A stretch of DNA of 44,278 nucleotides from an uncultured Methanosphaera sp. (GCA_946537725.1 CAMNFZ010000003.1:1-44278), one strand, 5' to 3'; counted from the first letter of the stretch, positions 8,705 through 19,252 are shown. Notes: generated by a model from the sequence alone, not told the origin. A program made the numbers and translations.

Positions 8705-11572
8705 ATGGAAAGTAAAGAAGAAATCAGAAACAGGGCAATACAAGATAGAAAAATAATAATTAAAGGAGCAAGAGAACACAACCTCCAAAACATCGATTTA
8801 ACCCTCCCACGTGACCAGTTTATAGTAATCACAGGACTTAGTGGTTCAGGAAAATCATCTTTAGCATTTGATACAATTTATGCAGAAGGACAAAGAAGAT
8901 ATGTAGAATCATTATCAGCATACGCAAGACAATTTCTAGGACAAATGGAAAAACCAGAAGTTGACTATATAGAAGGTTTATCCCCTGCAATATCAATTGA
9001 CCAAAAAACAACAAGAGTAAATCCACGTTCAACAGTAGGAACCGTTACGGAAATATACGATTATCTCAGATTATTATATGCAAGAATAGGAATTGCTCAT
9101 TGTTATAATTGTGGAAAAGAAATATCACAACAAACACCAGGACAAATAGCTGAAGCAATAATAGAAGATAATAATCAAGAAAAAATATTTTTACTAGCAC
9201 CAGTTATTAAAGACAGAAAAGGAATGCATCAAAAAATATTCGAATCCTATAAAGAAAAAGGATTTGTCAGAGCAAGAGTTGATGGCGAAGTATTATCTTT
9301 AGATAATGAAATCAAATTAAACAAAAACAACAAACATACTATAGAAATTGTTGTAGACAGATTAAAAGTCGTCAACAACGAAAATTTCAGAAAACGTTTA
9401 GTCGAATCCGTAGAAACTGCTCTAGAAATTGGAGAAGGATTAGTTACAGTAGCAAATAGTAACCCCGAAGTTTCTGACCAATATTATAGTGAAGCTCTAG
9501 CATGTCCAGACTGTGGAATTAACTTTACTGAAATTAGTCCCAGAATGTTTTCTTTCAATAACCCACAAGCAGCCTGTCCCACCTGTAATGGTATTGGAAG
9601 TACATTAGAAGCAGACCCTAATCTAGTAGTGCCAGACAAAACACTTAGTCTTAAAGAAGGTGCAATAAAACCTTGGAGTAACTCTCAAAAAACAGACTCC
9701 TACTATAATAAGTTAATAGCTGGAGTTGCTAATCATTACGGATTTAAATTAGACGTTCCATTCCACACATTATCCAAAGAACAACAAAATATAATATTAT
9801 ACGGAAGCGGAAAAGAAAAAATAACATTCTCATTTGGTTCAGGAAGAACAGAACGTAATGTTTCAAAACCATTTGAAGGTGTAATACCTTATATGAAACG
9901 ATTATATATTGAAACTAGTTCAAGATATAGAAGAAAAGCTGCTCGTACATATATGGCATTAAATGATTGTCCTGATTGTCATGGAGATAGACTTAAACCA
10001 GAAATGTTAGCAGTAACCGTCGGTGACATTAATATTGCAGATTTAACCAAATTATCCCTTAGTCAAAGCAAAGAATTCTTTGAAAACTTAGAACTAAACG
10101 AAAGACAAGAATTCATTGGAAAAGAAATTCTTAAAGAAATAAAAGAAAGATTAGAATTCCTTAATGATGTAGGATTAAATTATTTAACATTAGCACGTTC
10201 TTCAGGAACATTATCTGGGGGAGAAGCACAAAGAATACGTTTAGCCACACAAATAGGCAGTAGGTTGGTCGGTGTATTATATGTTTTAGATGAACCTAGT
10301 ATAGGTTTACATCAAAGAGACAATATGAAACTTATTGCTACATTAAAACATTTACGTGACATAGGAAACACTTTAATTGTCGTAGAACACGATGAAGAAA
10401 CAATATTGGAAGCAGATCACGTTGTAGATATAGGTCCTGGTGCAGGAGAACATGGAGGAATATTAACTGCTCAAGGAACGCCAGAAGATATTAAAAATAA
10501 TGAAAAATCATTAACAGGACAATATCTCTCAGGAATTAAGGAAATACCAGTTCCAAAAGAAAGACATGAAGGAAACGGAAAATTTATTAAAATTTATGGA
10601 GCAGAAGAAAATAACCTTAAAAAAGTTGATGTTTCATTCCCATTAGGTAAGTTTATTTGTGTAACTGGTGTTTCAGGTTCTGGAAAAAGTACCCTTGTAA
10701 ATGAAATATTATATCATGGAATTGACGAAGCTTTAACTCATAAACATAAATATAAAATAGGAAAACACGAAAAGATTACAGGCATTGAAAATATTGATAA
10801 AATAATTGTTATTGACCAATCCCCTATTGGTAGAACACCACGATCAAATCCTGCAACATATATTGGTCTATTCACATACATACGGGAATTATTCGCACAA
10901 ACTAGTGAATCAAAACAAAGAGGTTATAAACCAGGCCGATTCAGTTTTAATGTGAAAGGAGGTCGTTGTGAAGCTTGTAATGGTGATGGTATTGTACAAA
11001 TAGAAATGCATTTCTTAGCAGATGTTTATGTTCCATGTGAAGTATGTGAAGGTAAAAGATACAACAGAGAAACATTAAATATCCGATATAAAGGTAAAAA
11101 TATTAATGATGTTCTTGAAATGACAAGTGAAGAAGCTTTAGAATTCTTTGAAAACATTCCAAAAATTAGAAAAAAATTACAAACATTAGTTGATGTGGGA
11201 TTAGGCTATGTTAAACTTGGACAACCTGCCACAACACTTTCTGGTGGAGAAGCACAACGTGTTAAACTTGCAAAAGAATTAAGTAGACAAAATACTTCAA
11301 ATACATTATATATTCTTGATGAACCAACTACAGGTCTTCATTTTGAGGATATTAACAGATTACTCAAAGTATTGCTTAAATTAAGAGATCAGGGAAATAC
11401 ATTGGTAGTGATTGAACACAATTTAGATGTTATTAAAACTGCGGATCATATTATTGATTTAGGACCGGAAGGGGGAGATAAGGGCGGACAAATAGTCGCA
11501 GAAGGTACTCCCGAAGAAGTATCATTGACTAATTCATATACAGGCTTATATTTAAAACCTATGCTTGAATAA
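8705..11572 (+). CDS. uvrA: UvrA, excinuclease ABC subunit A
   Basis: DNA damage sensor ATPase that loads UvrB; 955 residues, full length. Two ABC ATPase modules: Walker A GLSGSGKS (44-51) and GVSGSGKS (about 655-662), ABC signatures [12 protein letters not shown] (about 503) and [12 protein letters not shown] (about 845), and Walker B/D-loops ending [10 protein letters not shown] and [10 protein letters not shown]. Zinc-binding Cys pairs are present ([39 protein letters not shown]). AAGGAGGAATAAA precedes the ATG, overlapping the end of uvrB, so translation is probably coupled. Codon choice is A-rich in the 5' half but otherwise like the neighbours. Confidence 0.97.
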   Translation: MESKEEIRNRAIQDRKIIIKGAREHNLQNIDLTLPRDQFIVITGLSGSGKSSLAFDTIYAEGQRRYVESLSAYARQFLGQMEKPEVDYIEGLSPAISIDQKTTRVNPRSTVGTVTEIYDYLRLLYARIGIAHCYNCGKEISQQTPGQIAEAIIEDNNQEKIFLLAPVIKDRKGMHQKIFESYKEKGFVRARVDGEVLSLDNEIKLNKNNKHTIEIVVDRLKVVNNENFRKRLVESVETALEIGEGLVTVANSNPEVSDQYYSEALACPDCGINFTEISPRMFSFNNPQAACPTCNGIGSTLEADPNLVVPDKTLSLKEGAIKPWSNSQKTDSYYNKLIAGVANHYGFKLDVPFHTLSKEQQNIILYGSGKEKITFSFGSGRTERNVSKPFEGVIPYMKRLYIETSSRYRRKAARTYMALNDCPDCHGDRLKPEMLAVTVGDINIADLTKLSLSQSKEFFENLELNERQEFIGKEILKEIKERLEFLNDVGLNYLTLARSSGTLSGGEAQRIRLATQIGSRLVGVLYVLDEPSIGLHQRDNMKLIATLKHLRDIGNTLIVVEHDEETILEADHVVDIGPGAGEHGGILTAQGTPEDIKNNEKSLTGQYLSGIKEIPVPKERHEGNGKFIKIYGAEENNLKKVDVSFPLGKFICVTGVSGSGKSTLVNEILYHGIDEALTHKHKYKIGKHEKITGIENIDKIIVIDQSPIGRTPRSNPATYIGLFTYIRELFAQTSESKQRGYKPGRFSFNVKGGRCEACNGDGIVQIEMHFLADVYVPCEVCEGKRYNRETLNIRYKGKNINDVLEMTSEEALEFFENIPKIRKKLQTLVDVGLGYVKLGQPATTLSGGEAQRVKLAKELSRQNTSNTLYILDEPTTGLHFEDINRLLKVLLKLRDQGNTLVVIEHNLDVIKTADHIIDLGPEGGDKGGQIVAEGTPEEVSLTNSYTGLYLKPMLE

Positions 11573-11752
11573 CACTTAAATACTTAATTATACTATCATA
11601 TTTCAACAATTCTTTAACGATGTTTTTAATCCTAACATAATGTATTATTTTATTAAATATAGGAAAATATATATATTTATCTAAGTAAAATAACAACATA
11701 GATAATATTATTTTAATATTATCCATATATTAAAACAGAAGATTGGGATATT
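11573..11752 (+). promoter_or_regulatory. Intergenic region with TATA-like promoter for the MBL-fold gene
   Basis: No gene is visible here. A run of alternating A/T around 11666-11682 (AAAATATATATATTTAT) resembles an archaeal TATA box and would place transcription start near 11700, leaving a leader of roughly 50 nt. A GGGAT element just before the ATG at 11753 can act as Shine-Dalgarno. Boundaries are approximate. Confidence 0.35.
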
Positions 11753-12526
11753 ATGAAACTACAATTCCTAGGAACTGGAGGTGGTCGATTTGCCACCATC
11801 AGCCAAAAGCGAATGACTGGTGGTTTCAGAATCGATGAAATTGATGGTAAAAATATCCATGTAGACCCAGGACCGGGTGCTTTAGTAAGAAGCCACCAAT
11901 TTGGCCTTAATCCTAGAAAAATTAACATGTTACTAGTTAGTCACTGCCATACCGATCATTATAATGATGCAGAAGTGTTAATTGAAGCTATGACACAAGG
12001 AATGACAAAGAGAACAGGACATGTTATTGCAAGTGATAGTGTAATTAATGGAGCTGGAGAATTAGGTCCTAGTATCTCAAAATATCACCAATCTAAACCA
12101 GAAATTTCTGTTTTAAAACCAGGTGATGTGATTAAAGAAAAAAATATATCAATTAGAGGTACAAAAACAAATCATGGGGATCCTACTTGTGTGGGATTTA
12201 ACATTAATTACAAAGGATTTAACATAAATTACACGGCTGATACTGAATATTTCCCAGAACTAGCTGAGGAACATGCAGGTGCAGATATATTAATAGGTTG
12301 TGTAATTAAAGAAGGCGAAAGAAGAATTAAGGGTCATTTAAGAACATTGGACTTCGAAGAACTAGTTAACGAAGTTCAACCACAAATTGCTATAATGACT
12401 CATTTGGGTGTAAACTTAATTATGAACAATCCGTTCAAAAATACGAGACTTATCACCAAGAATACTGGTGTTAGAACGATTGCTGCAACTGATGGATTAA
12501 CTATGAACTTAGATCAATTTATGTAA
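11753..12526 (+). CDS. Metallo-beta-lactamase-fold hydrolase
   Basis: Cytoplasmic MBL-fold protein of 257 residues. The metal-binding signature SHCHTDHY gives His64, His66, Asp68 and His69, and a further site is likely in KTNHGDPTC (about residue 140-148) and YTADTEYF. The N-terminus LQFLGTGGGRFAT is the usual beta-strand/glycine loop of the fold. The family covers nucleases, phosphodiesterases and lactonases, and the sequence alone does not decide which; the compact one-domain form with no beta-CASP or RNase Z exosite suggests a small-molecule or cyclic phosphodiesterase. It stands alone, downstream of uvrA and upstream of tRNA-Thr. Confidence 0.85.
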   Translation: MKLQFLGTGGGRFATISQKRMTGGFRIDEIDGKNIHVDPGPGALVRSHQFGLNPRKINMLLVSHCHTDHYNDAEVLIEAMTQGMTKRTGHVIASDSVINGAGELGPSISKYHQSKPEISVLKPGDVIKEKNISIRGTKTNHGDPTCVGFNINYKGFNINYTADTEYFPELAEEHAGADILIGCVIKEGERRIKGHLRTLDFEELVNEVQPQIAIMTHLGVNLIMNNPFKNTRLITKNTGVRTIAATDGLTMNLDQFM

Positions 12527-12584
12527 AATATAAATATGAAAAAATAGTAATAATTAATTTGTCAGTTTAAACTTTTTTTTAAAT

Positions 12585-12658
12585 GCCCTGATGGCTCAGC
12601 CCGGCACAGTACCTGACTCGTAATCAGGGGATCGGGGGTTCAAATCCCCCTCGGGGCT
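12585..12658 (+). tRNA. tRNA-Thr (anticodon CGT)
   Basis: 74-nt cloverleaf. The acceptor GCCCTGA (12585-12591) pairs with TCGGGGC (12651-12657) with one G-T wobble. The anticodon stem CCTGA/TCAGG encloses CTCGTAA, anticodon CGT at 12619-12621, reading ACG. The T arm is GGGGG-TTCAAAT-CCCCC. The D stem has only three pairs because positions 13 and 22 are both C. The discriminator is T and CCA is not encoded, as is common in archaea. A TATA-like AAAATATAAAT lies about 50 nt upstream. Its 3' end faces the end of aroC at 12665. Confidence 0.95.
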
Positions 12659-12664
12659 TAATAT

Positions 12665-13759
12665 TTAAATTTTATCAGGATGAATGAATCCTGCACGTAT
12701 CATATGATCAACAACAACCATACTACACGCAGATTCTGCTACCGTAGTAATTCTTGGACAAATACACGGGTCATGTCGACCTTCTATTTCTATAGTGCTT
12801 TCTTTATTATTTACTAAGTTAACAGTTTTTTGTATTCCACTAACTGAGGGTGTTGGTTTAACAGCTATGCGAAGTATTACTGGCATACCATTAGACATCC
12901 CACCAAGAATTCCACCACAATTATTTGTTTTCGTAACAATTTTATCATTTTCTAAAAAATACTGATCATTAAATTCTTTTCCAGTTAAAGCAGCACTTTC
13001 AAATCCAAGTCCAACTTCAACTCCTTTAACAGCACCAATATTCATTAACGCTTTTGCCAAATCACCATCTAACTTATCAAATACTGGTTGACCAAGTCCT
13101 AACGGGATATTATCTATAATTATTTCAACTATTCCTCCAACAGAGTTTCCTTCATTTTTTGCTTGAAGTATTCTTTCTTCCATTTCTTTAGCTTTTTCTA
13201 TATCAGCACATCGAACATTATTTTTTGTAATATTTTCCTTAATTTGGTCCAAAGAATATTTTTTTTCTGTTGTTATATTGTGTATTGATATAACATGTGC
13301 AGTTACTGTAATATTATATTTTTCAAGAATTTTTTTACTTACTGCTCCACCAATTACATGGCCTATTGTTATTCGTCCACTTCCTCTTCCACCACCACGG
13401 TAGTCGTAATGTCCAAATTTTTTTTGCCAACATAAGTCCCCATGTCCAGGTCTTGGATTATTTATTAAATTATCATAATTTTTACTTCTTTGATCTTTAT
13501 TTCTAACTATTGCTGTGATTGGTGTTCCATCTGTTTTTCCATCAAAAATTCCTGAGAGAATTTCTACTTGGTCCTTCTCATCGCGGGGTGTTGTTATGTT
13601 GCTAGTTCCTGGTCGTCTTTTCTTTAATTCTAGTTGTATATCTTCTTTTGAAAGTTCGAGTCCTGCTGGACACCCATCTATTATTGCTCCCAATGCAGTA
13701 CCATGACTTGCACCGAATGTTGTTATTTTAAATATTTCACCTGTTGTATTTGATGCCAT
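12665..13759 (-). CDS. aroC: Chorismate synthase
   Basis: Last step of the shikimate pathway: conversion of EPSP to chorismate using reduced FMN. The 364-residue length is normal. Family segments visible are [19 protein letters not shown] near the N-terminus, [27 protein letters not shown] region (read as separate motifs RPGHGD and [12 protein letters not shown]), [20 protein letters not shown], and the C-terminal [10 protein letters not shown]. The ATG overlaps the stop of the upstream 222-residue gene by one base (TAATG), so aroD, the unknown gene and aroC form one operon. It makes the precursor of the aromatic amino acids. Confidence 0.96.
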   Translation of the reverse strand: MASNTTGEIFKITTFGASHGTALGAIIDGCPAGLELSKEDIQLELKKRRPGTSNITTPRDEKDQVEILSGIFDGKTDGTPITAIVRNKDQRSKNYDNLINNPRPGHGDLCWQKKFGHYDYRGGGRGSGRITIGHVIGGAVSKKILEKYNITVTAHVISIHNITTEKKYSLDQIKENITKNNVRCADIEKAKEMEERILQAKNEGNSVGGIVEIIIDNIPLGLGQPVFDKLDGDLAKALMNIGAVKGVEVGLGFESAALTGKEFNDQYFLENDKIVTKTNNCGGILGGMSNGMPVILRIAVKPTPSVSGIQKTVNLVNNKESTIEIEGRHDPCICPRITTVAESACSMVVVDHMIRAGFIHPDKI

Positions 13760-14427
13760 TATTCTTTCCCCATATTTTGTTGATTATTTTTGTCTAAATA
13801 ATTTACTGATTGTTTAATTGATTCTTGTACATTAGGTATGTGTTGTTCTAAAAATTCTATTATTTCAGTCGATATGGTTTTTTCGTATTTTTTATTTTTT
13901 ATGTATTTTATATTATTGGTTGTTGCCCAATCAAGTATCCAAGTGTGTGGTACATGAGTTAGGGGGTATATGTTTTTTTCTTCTAGTTTATCCGTTATCT
14001 GCTCTGCATTTGTCATTAAATCAATATATTTAATTGTAAAATCATCTAAACAATCATTATTTACTTTTATATGGTTTTTTTCATATTCATTTGTTATTTT
14101 TATTCCATATTTTCTTTTGTATGGTTCTAAAACTATATACAATAATATATTTTCTATGCTTCCATCATTTTCTATGTATAATGTTTGTCTTGGTTCTATT
14201 TGTGTTTTAATTGTTCTTGATACTTTTATACATATTTTTTGGAAGAGTTTTGAACGTTTTACTTTGATGTTTGGATAGTATTCGTGAAATTCATCCTCTT
14301 TTTTTCTTGAGAACTTTGAAAATTTCAGATTATTTATGTATATCTCATTTTCATATAAACTTATGAATCTTGTATCTACTCCAATTTTGTTTAGTTTTTT
14401 TATTATTATTTTTTCTTCAGAATTCAT
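13759..14427 (-). CDS. Unknown protein within the aro operon
   Basis: A 222-residue protein I cannot assign to a family. It is soluble and Lys/Ile/Asn-rich. Visible segments are [20 protein letters not shown] near the N-terminus, [20 protein letters not shown] in the middle, and [20 protein letters not shown] (about residues 155-174), which is the best candidate for a functional site (two His and a Trp pair). The gene starts 4 nt after the stop of aroD and overlaps aroC by one base, so it is translated with them. Co-transcription suggests a role in aromatic biosynthesis or in a pathway using chorismate, but this is inference. Confidence 0.65.
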   Translation of the reverse strand: MNSEEKIIIKKLNKIGVDTRFISLYENEIYINNLKFSKFSRKKEDEFHEYYPNIKVKRSKLFQKICIKVSRTIKTQIEPRQTLYIENDGSIENILLYIVLEPYKRKYGIKITNEYEKNHIKVNNDCLDDFTIKYIDLMTNAEQITDKLEEKNIYPLTHVPHTWILDWATTNNIKYIKNKKYEKTISTEIIEFLEQHIPNVQESIKQSVNYLDKNNQQNMGKE

Positions 14428-14431
14428 TTTA

Positions 14432-15109
14432 TCAGTATTGTAATTTTTTTATTAATTCACTTGTCGTTTTTATATCATATTGTCCGGGAGCAGATTCTTT
14501 TTCTATTGAAGCATAGGTTACAGGTGACCCTAGTATAGGAGCTATTATTCTAGTATATGCTCCTATCTTTCCCATACTTATTCCTATTATTCCTTCATTT
14601 TGCATTATTAATTTAAGTAATATGTGCGTATCTTCTTTATTTTGTGGTGTAACTGCTATTTTTGGTATGTCTCCTATTTTATTTGCTTGATTTACTAGTT
14701 GTTGTAATTGTTCTAATGAAGGTGTTTTATTAAAATTGTGGTAAGAAATTATTGTTTTATTTGCTTTATTTATTACGCTTTGTCTGAGTGTTTCTTCGGT
14801 CATTAATTCTACATCTGTGATTTCTACAAGTGGAGCATTTTCAGATAATATTTTAATTCTTTCTTCTTCGGATGCTGTAAAGTATCCTCCTTCTTTTTGT
14901 GTTCTGTTGGTTAAGATAATTGGTGTTCTCGTAATTTTTTTTACTTCTTGAATTATTTCTGTAGCTTCTGAGGAACTTATATCTTTTATAGTATCTAATC
15001 TTAATTCTATGTATTCAACATAATCATCTGATAATTTTTTAACAGTTTTTAATATATTCTCTTTATTTTCTTCAATTATTGAAGCACATACTCCTGTTTT
15101 TATTTTAAT
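14432..15109 (-). CDS. aroD: 3-dehydroquinate dehydratase type I, non-canonical start
   Basis: Schiff-base enzyme converting 3-dehydroquinate to 3-dehydroshikimate. The catalytic His is in SYHNFNKTP (His124) and the Schiff-base Lys in PKIAVTPQ (Lys150); the C-terminal [20 protein letters not shown] is also typical. The first conventional start in frame is ATG at 14803, which would lose the N-terminal 102 residues including the strands [18 protein letters not shown] and TPIILTNR, all normal parts of the barrel. Reading upstream meets no stop until TAG at 15110-15112, directly before ATT 15109. Translation therefore probably begins at ATT 15109 or ATA 15103 behind AAGGGGT, giving about 225 residues, the usual length. 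No frameshift is needed. Confidence 0.9.
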   Translation of the reverse strand: MKIKTGVCASIIEENKENILKTVKKLSDDYVEYIELRLDTIKDISSSEATEIIQEVKKITRTPIILTNRTQKEGGYFTASEEERIKILSENAPLVEITDVELMTEETLRQSVINKANKTIISYHNFNKTPSLEQLQQLVNQANKIGDIPKIAVTPQNKEDTHILLKLIMQNEGIIGISMGKIGAYTRIIAPILGSPVTYASIEKESAPGQYDIKTTSELIKKLQY

Positions 15110-15221
15110 CTACCCCTTAATTCATTATATATTACTTTTCTCTATTATTACTAAAAAAAATTATGATATTAAACAGATAAATATAGTATTATTGAAAAAT
15201 TTTTAGAAGAGGGGGCTTTAT

Positions 15222-15953
15222 ATGAAAATTCTTTGTCATGGAATTGATATCTCAGATAATGATGTTTCCTGTAGTGATATGTTAATAAATAATATAGAAA
15301 AAAGTTTATACAAAATTAAAGAAGCGGGTGCAACACAAGCATTACTGAGCAATATCACTGGTGATGATATAGTAATTACTGCTGTAATAGAAGATGATTC
15401 TCTTCTAGAAAGGGTTAATAAAAGTATTTTTGAATGTTTTAAAGATAATGCTCTTGGTTTTGATGATTTGAATGGGGTAAGTTTGAAACGTGAAGATGCT
15501 AACGAAGGAATATCTTATGTTGAATTGGACTTAAACCCGGCTTTTTATCCTGATGCTATAATTATAAGTTTTGACACGTACTGTGGTGAATATTTTGTTG
15601 ATAATGTCGCAAGAAGTGCTGTTGAAGCTGCAAAAGGCATGAGTGATGTTTATGATGTAAAATCTAGTTTAGTAAACTCTGTAAAGCATATTCCGGGTGT
15701 AGGCTTTGTTTCTAATCAGACTGATGATCCTGTTGTTGTTGCATCTGTAACAAATGTAGAACAGGTAGGTGTAGTTGCAGGTGCCATGATTGGTGCTATA
15801 TTAGGTAATAAAAACACTTATCTTGTTAAAAGACATACTCCTATTAATGTTATTCCAGGCAGCGTTATTTTTTCAGTAACTGCAATAATGAATGGAAATC
15901 TCATAGATTTAGCGGAAAATTTTTCTTATCGTAGCAGAATTATGAGAAAATAA
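15222..15953 (+). CDS. Unknown protein, probably conserved in methanogens
   Basis: A 243-residue soluble protein that I do not recognise. The N-terminal half (MKILCHGIDISDNDVSCSDM onward) looks like an alternating alpha/beta domain. The C-terminal half holds glycine-rich stretches: VAGAMIGAILGNKNTYLVKR, followed by HTPINVIPGSVIFSVTAIMN. Hydrophobicity of the latter is moderate, so it is more likely a buried beta/alpha segment than a true membrane span. The start has a strong GAGGGGG Shine-Dalgarno. It is monocistronic between the divergent aro operon and sucD. No function is inferred. Confidence 0.65.
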   Translation: MKILCHGIDISDNDVSCSDMLINNIEKSLYKIKEAGATQALLSNITGDDIVITAVIEDDSLLERVNKSIFECFKDNALGFDDLNGVSLKREDANEGISYVELDLNPAFYPDAIIISFDTYCGEYFVDNVARSAVEAAKGMSDVYDVKSSLVNSVKHIPGVGFVSNQTDDPVVVASVTNVEQVGVVAGAMIGAILGNKNTYLVKRHTPINVIPGSVIFSVTAIMNGNLIDLAENFSYRSRIMRK

Positions 15954-16098
15954 TTGAATTATTCCCTTTTTATGATTTTATTTTTTTCCTATTTTTAAAG
16001 CAACAACATTTGCTAAAATGTTTATTTTTATTAATATATTTTGTGAGTAATTTATTTTCAGATACTCTTTTATTTTTTTTGTTACATAACAAAAGAAA

Positions 16099-16115
16099 GT
16101 TTTTATATTAATAAA
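16099..16115 (+). promoter_or_regulatory. TATA-like element upstream of sucD
   Basis: The stretch around 16099-16115 (AGTTTTTATATTAATAA) is the best TATA-like sequence in the 246-nt gap 15954-16199 and would predict a leader of about 70 nt for sucD. Apart from T-runs after the previous gene at about 15963-15997 the gap shows nothing else. Confidence 0.3.
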
Positions 16116-16199
16116 AATAGATATTAAACTAAAGTAAACAATTCATAATATAGTAATATTGAAGATTTAATTTATATAAACAATTAGGAGAATGTTAAA

Positions 16200-17063
16200 T
16201 TGATTTTATTAGATGAAAACACAAAAGCTATAGTTCAAGGTATTACAGGAAAACAAGGAAGATTCCATACAAAAGAAATGATAGAATATGGAACCAACAT
16301 CGTAGCCGGTACAAGCCCTGGTAAAGCAGGGGAAGTAGTAGAAGGAGTGCCAGTATACAATTCAATAGAAGAAATCAAAAAATATCATCCTGACATTAAT
16401 GCAAGTATCATATTTATACCAGCACCATTTGTTAAAGATGCAGCATTTGAAGCCATTACTCAGGTAGACTTAGTAATCATCATAACAGAACACATTCCAA
16501 TCCATGATACAATGGAAATAGTTAAATATGCTAAAGAAAATAATACTACAATTATTGGACCGAACACACCAGGTATCATTACACCAGGAATTGGTAAATT
16601 AGGTATTATGCCTACACATATTTTCAATAAAGGAAAAGTAGGTTTAGTTTCTAGAAGTGGAACACTTACATACGAAGTGGCTAGCCAAATAAGTGATGCA
16701 GGACTTGGACAAAGTACATGTTTAGGAGTTGGTGGTGACCCAGTAACAGGTATGGACTTTATCACAGCATTAAGAAAATTTGAAGCAGACCCTGAAACAG
16801 AACAAATTGTATTATTAGGAGAAATTGGTGGTATCGCAGAAATTAAAGCAGCAGAATATGCTGAAAAACATGTGACTAAACCAGTAATATCATTTATTGC
16901 AGGAGTATCAGCACCATTAGGAAAACGTATGGGTCATGCAGGAGCTATTATTGAAGGTACTGATGGAACAGCACAAAATAAAAAAGAAATATTAGCACAA
17001 CATGGAATAAAAGTAGCAGACAAGCCAAGTGATATTGTCGACTTGATTAAAGAAGAGTTATAA
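16200..17063 (+). CDS. sucD: Succinyl-CoA synthetase alpha subunit
   Basis: ADP/GDP-forming succinate-CoA ligase, alpha subunit, 287 residues. The N-terminal CoA-binding Rossmann domain starts with [19 protein letters not shown]. The active-site phosphohistidine is His246 in [10 protein letters not shown], and [11 protein letters not shown] is also typical. In methanogens it works in the incomplete TCA route toward 2-oxoglutarate. The beta subunit gene is not adjacent, as is usual in Methanobacteriales. Start is TTG, with AGGAG at 16186-16190, 9 nt upstream. A hairpin terminator follows at 17100. Confidence 0.95.
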   Translation: MILLDENTKAIVQGITGKQGRFHTKEMIEYGTNIVAGTSPGKAGEVVEGVPVYNSIEEIKKYHPDINASIIFIPAPFVKDAAFEAITQVDLVIIITEHIPIHDTMEIVKYAKENNTTIIGPNTPGIITPGIGKLGIMPTHIFNKGKVGLVSRSGTLTYEVASQISDAGLGQSTCLGVGGDPVTGMDFITALRKFEADPETEQIVLLGEIGGIAEIKAAEYAEKHVTKPVISFIAGVSAPLGKRMGHAGAIIEGTDGTAQNKKEILAQHGIKVADKPSDIVDLIKEEL

Positions 17064-17099
17064 TATTTAATAAATAAAATCATTTAATTTTAACATTCA

Positions 17100-17144
17100 G
17101 TATGAAAAAAAACTATTCATACAACACTAACTTTTTTTTCTTTT
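17100..17144 (+). terminator. Hairpin plus T-run after sucD
   Basis: Seven-base stem GTATGAA (17100-17106) / TTCATAC (17116-17122), followed after 8 nt by a T-rich run (17131-17144). It is placed 37 nt after the sucD stop. Archaea can terminate on T-runs alone, so the hairpin may be an RNA-processing or stability element. Confidence 0.6.
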
Positions 17145-17163
17145 ACAAAACTTACAAATAAAT

Positions 17164-17178
17164 TCATATATTTAAAAA
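17164..17178 (+). promoter_or_regulatory. TATA-like element upstream of hmgA
   Basis: TCATATATTTAAAAA lies about 47-60 nt before the hmgA ATG, giving a leader of about 30 nt that includes the AGGGAAG Shine-Dalgarno. It sits just after the sucD terminator, so hmgA is probably transcribed separately. Confidence 0.4.
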
Positions 17179-17223
17179 ACAAATATGATAACAATTTAAC
17201 AAAATTTTAGGGAAGCATTAAAG

Positions 17224-18432
17224 ATGAATTCAAATACTGATGAAATAATTGAAAAATTAGATTCTGGTGAAATAAGACTTCATGAAATAGAAAAATATGC
17301 AGAGGATGCTAATCAAGCAACCGACATCAGACGTAAATTCATTGAAGAAAAAACAAACACACAACTAGAACACATAGGAAAATACAGTATTGACATGACA
17401 TTAACTGCACAAAAAAACATTGAAAATCAAATAGGAACAATACAAGTTCCAGTCGGTGTTGCAGGACCAGTTATTATAAACACAGAAGAAGAAACAATAG
17501 AAACATATGTTCCAATGGCAACAACAGAAGGAGCATTACTTGCTAGTGTAAACAGAGGATGTTCAGTAATTAGAAAATCAGAAGGATGTTCAGTTTCAAT
17601 ACTTAACAATCAAATGACACGAGCACCAGTAATTAAAACAAAAAACATCCATGATGCAAATAAACTAAAAATATGGATAGAAGAACATTTCAATGAAATC
17701 AAAGAAGTAGCAGAAAGCACTACAAATCATGGAAAGCTCATAAAAATTGATCCAATAGCAATAGTAGGTCACTTTGTGTATCCACGTTTTGTTTATGAAA
17801 CAGGAGATAGTATGGGAATGAACATGGTTACTATTGCAACACAAGAAGCAATAAATTATATAGAACAAGAAAATGACATACATGTTATCGCTTTAAGTGG
17901 AAACTTTTGTGTAGATAAAAAACCATCAGCACTTAACATGATCGAAGGAAGGGGAAAAAGCATTGTTGCAGAAGTAACAGTTCCAAAAGAAATTGTGGAA
18001 AAAACTTTAAAAACAACCCCTGATGCAGTAGTTGAAGTAAATTATGCTAAAAACTTAGTAGGTTCTGCTATATCTGGCAGTTATGGATATAATGCACATT
18101 TTGCTAATATGATTGCCGCAGTATTTCTGGCTTGTGGTCAAGATCCGGCACATGTAGTGGAAGGAAGTATAGGAATTACAACAGCAGAAACTGTTGAAGG
18201 AGATTTATACTTTAGTGTTACAATTCCTGATTTACCTGTTGCAACAGTTGGTGGAGGAACAAGACTTGAAACAGCTACTGAATCATTGAATATTATGGAT
18301 GTAAAAGGTAGTGGAAATGTAAATAAATTTGCTTCAATTGTTGCAAGTATTGTACTTGCAGGTGAATTATCTCTCGTTGGGGCTTTGGCTGCAGGACACT
18401 TGGCAAGAGCACATAAAGAATTAGGACGATAA
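17224..18432 (+). CDS. hmgA: Hydroxymethylglutaryl-CoA reductase
   Basis: Class I NADPH-dependent HMG-CoA reductase, 402 residues, producing mevalonate for the isoprenoid chains of archaeal lipids. Motifs in order: PVGVAGPV, PMATTEGALLASVNRG (substrate loop with the catalytic Glu), DSMGMNM (NADPH-binding), EGRGKSIVAE, GYNAHFANMIAA, GGGTRLETATE, and the C-terminal ALAAGHLARAH that carries the catalytic His. No N-terminal membrane anchor, as normal for archaea. Start ATG follows AGGGAAG. The VIT-like gene begins 19 nt after the stop. Confidence 0.97.
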   Translation: MNSNTDEIIEKLDSGEIRLHEIEKYAEDANQATDIRRKFIEEKTNTQLEHIGKYSIDMTLTAQKNIENQIGTIQVPVGVAGPVIINTEEETIETYVPMATTEGALLASVNRGCSVIRKSEGCSVSILNNQMTRAPVIKTKNIHDANKLKIWIEEHFNEIKEVAESTTNHGKLIKIDPIAIVGHFVYPRFVYETGDSMGMNMVTIATQEAINYIEQENDIHVIALSGNFCVDKKPSALNMIEGRGKSIVAEVTVPKEIVEKTLKTTPDAVVEVNYAKNLVGSAISGSYGYNAHFANMIAAVFLACGQDPAHVVEGSIGITTAETVEGDLYFSVTIPDLPVATVGGGTRLETATESLNIMDVKGSGNVNKFASIVASIVLAGELSLVGALAAGHLARAHKELGR

Positions 18433-18451
18433 AGGGAGACTAGGAAAAAAT

Positions 18452-19039
18452 ATGGAAATTACTTTAAAAAAAGTTATCAGAGATTATATTGCATTAAGTA
18501 GGTATGTTGCATTAGGTTCTTTAGATGGTATTCTAACTGTTTTAAGTATTTCTTTAACTGCAGCTTTGATGGGTATTTCTACAGGGGGCAATGTTAATCC
18601 AATGACTGTTGGATTAACAGGTCTAAGTGGTGGTATTGCTATTGCATTAAGTAATGGTTTTGGTTCTTATGTGGGAGAACATGCAGAGGAAGGTAAAATT
18701 ATAAGGGATTTAGAAAACCAAATGCTTCTCAAAGAACGTAAACTTGATGATACCGTTATACATGAACAAGCTAAATATCGTGTGTTTATGAGTATGTTAA
18801 CACATGGTTCTGCAAGTTTTTTAGGTTCTTTTATACCTTCAATACCCTTCTTTATATTTGGTGATATTTATACAGCAGTAACAGCTACATTAATTGTTTG
18901 TTTTGTAATGCTTACAGTTTTAGGTTGTTATCTTGGAAAAATTGCAAAGGAAAGCATGTCAAAAACTGTTATTCAAATTATTGGAGTTGGAGTTTTAATA
19001 GTTATTATTAGTTTCTTTATGGGTGGAGGACACGGATAA
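18452..19039 (+). CDS. VIT1/CCC1-like membrane protein
   Basis: Integral membrane protein of 195 residues with the features of the archaeal CCC1/VIT-related family (TIGR00267 type). The N-terminal helix region YVALGSLDGILTVLSISLTA matches the metal/cation transporter signature, and is followed by a Gly-rich helix (GLTGLSGGIAIALSNGFGSY with VGEHAEEG after it). A charged cytoplasmic part (about residues 80-110) and three C-terminal hydrophobic helices complete the usual topology. Family members move iron or manganese, but the ion is unknown here. It lies 19 nt after hmgA and is probably co-transcribed with it. A hairpin terminator overlaps its stop codon. Confidence 0.8.
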   Translation: MEITLKKVIRDYIALSRYVALGSLDGILTVLSISLTAALMGISTGGNVNPMTVGLTGLSGGIAIALSNGFGSYVGEHAEEGKIIRDLENQMLLKERKLDDTVIHEQAKYRVFMSMLTHGSASFLGSFIPSIPFFIFGDIYTAVTATLIVCFVMLTVLGCYLGKIAKESMSKTVIQIIGVGVLIVIISFFMGGGHG

Positions 19040-19075
19040 GTAAACACTTATCTTTACTTTTACTACTTTTTTTTT
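19035..19075 (+). terminator. Hairpin terminator overlapping the stop codon
   Basis: Perfect 7-bp stem GATAAGT (19035-19041) with loop AAAC and ACTTATC (19046-19052); a T-rich run follows, ending in nine Ts at 19067-19075. The TAA stop at 19037-19039 is inside the 5' arm. Confidence 0.65.
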
Positions 19076-19252
19076 ATTAAATTATTACTGTAATCTCTTG
19101 TTTATTTATTTCATATATTTTTATCTAATTAATTTATTTTTTATTCAATTTTAATATAATTAAAGCATATCCGACTTATACTAGTATTATTTTTTTATTT
19201 TATTTAATTGCTTTATTTGAGTTATTAACTCAATTATTAGATGTGAAAAATA

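Noticed and set aside
14432-14803. aroD as a truncated 123-residue pseudogene
   Set aside because: The frame continues intact upstream to 15109 with typical dehydroquinase sequence; a non-canonical start explains it better than truncation.
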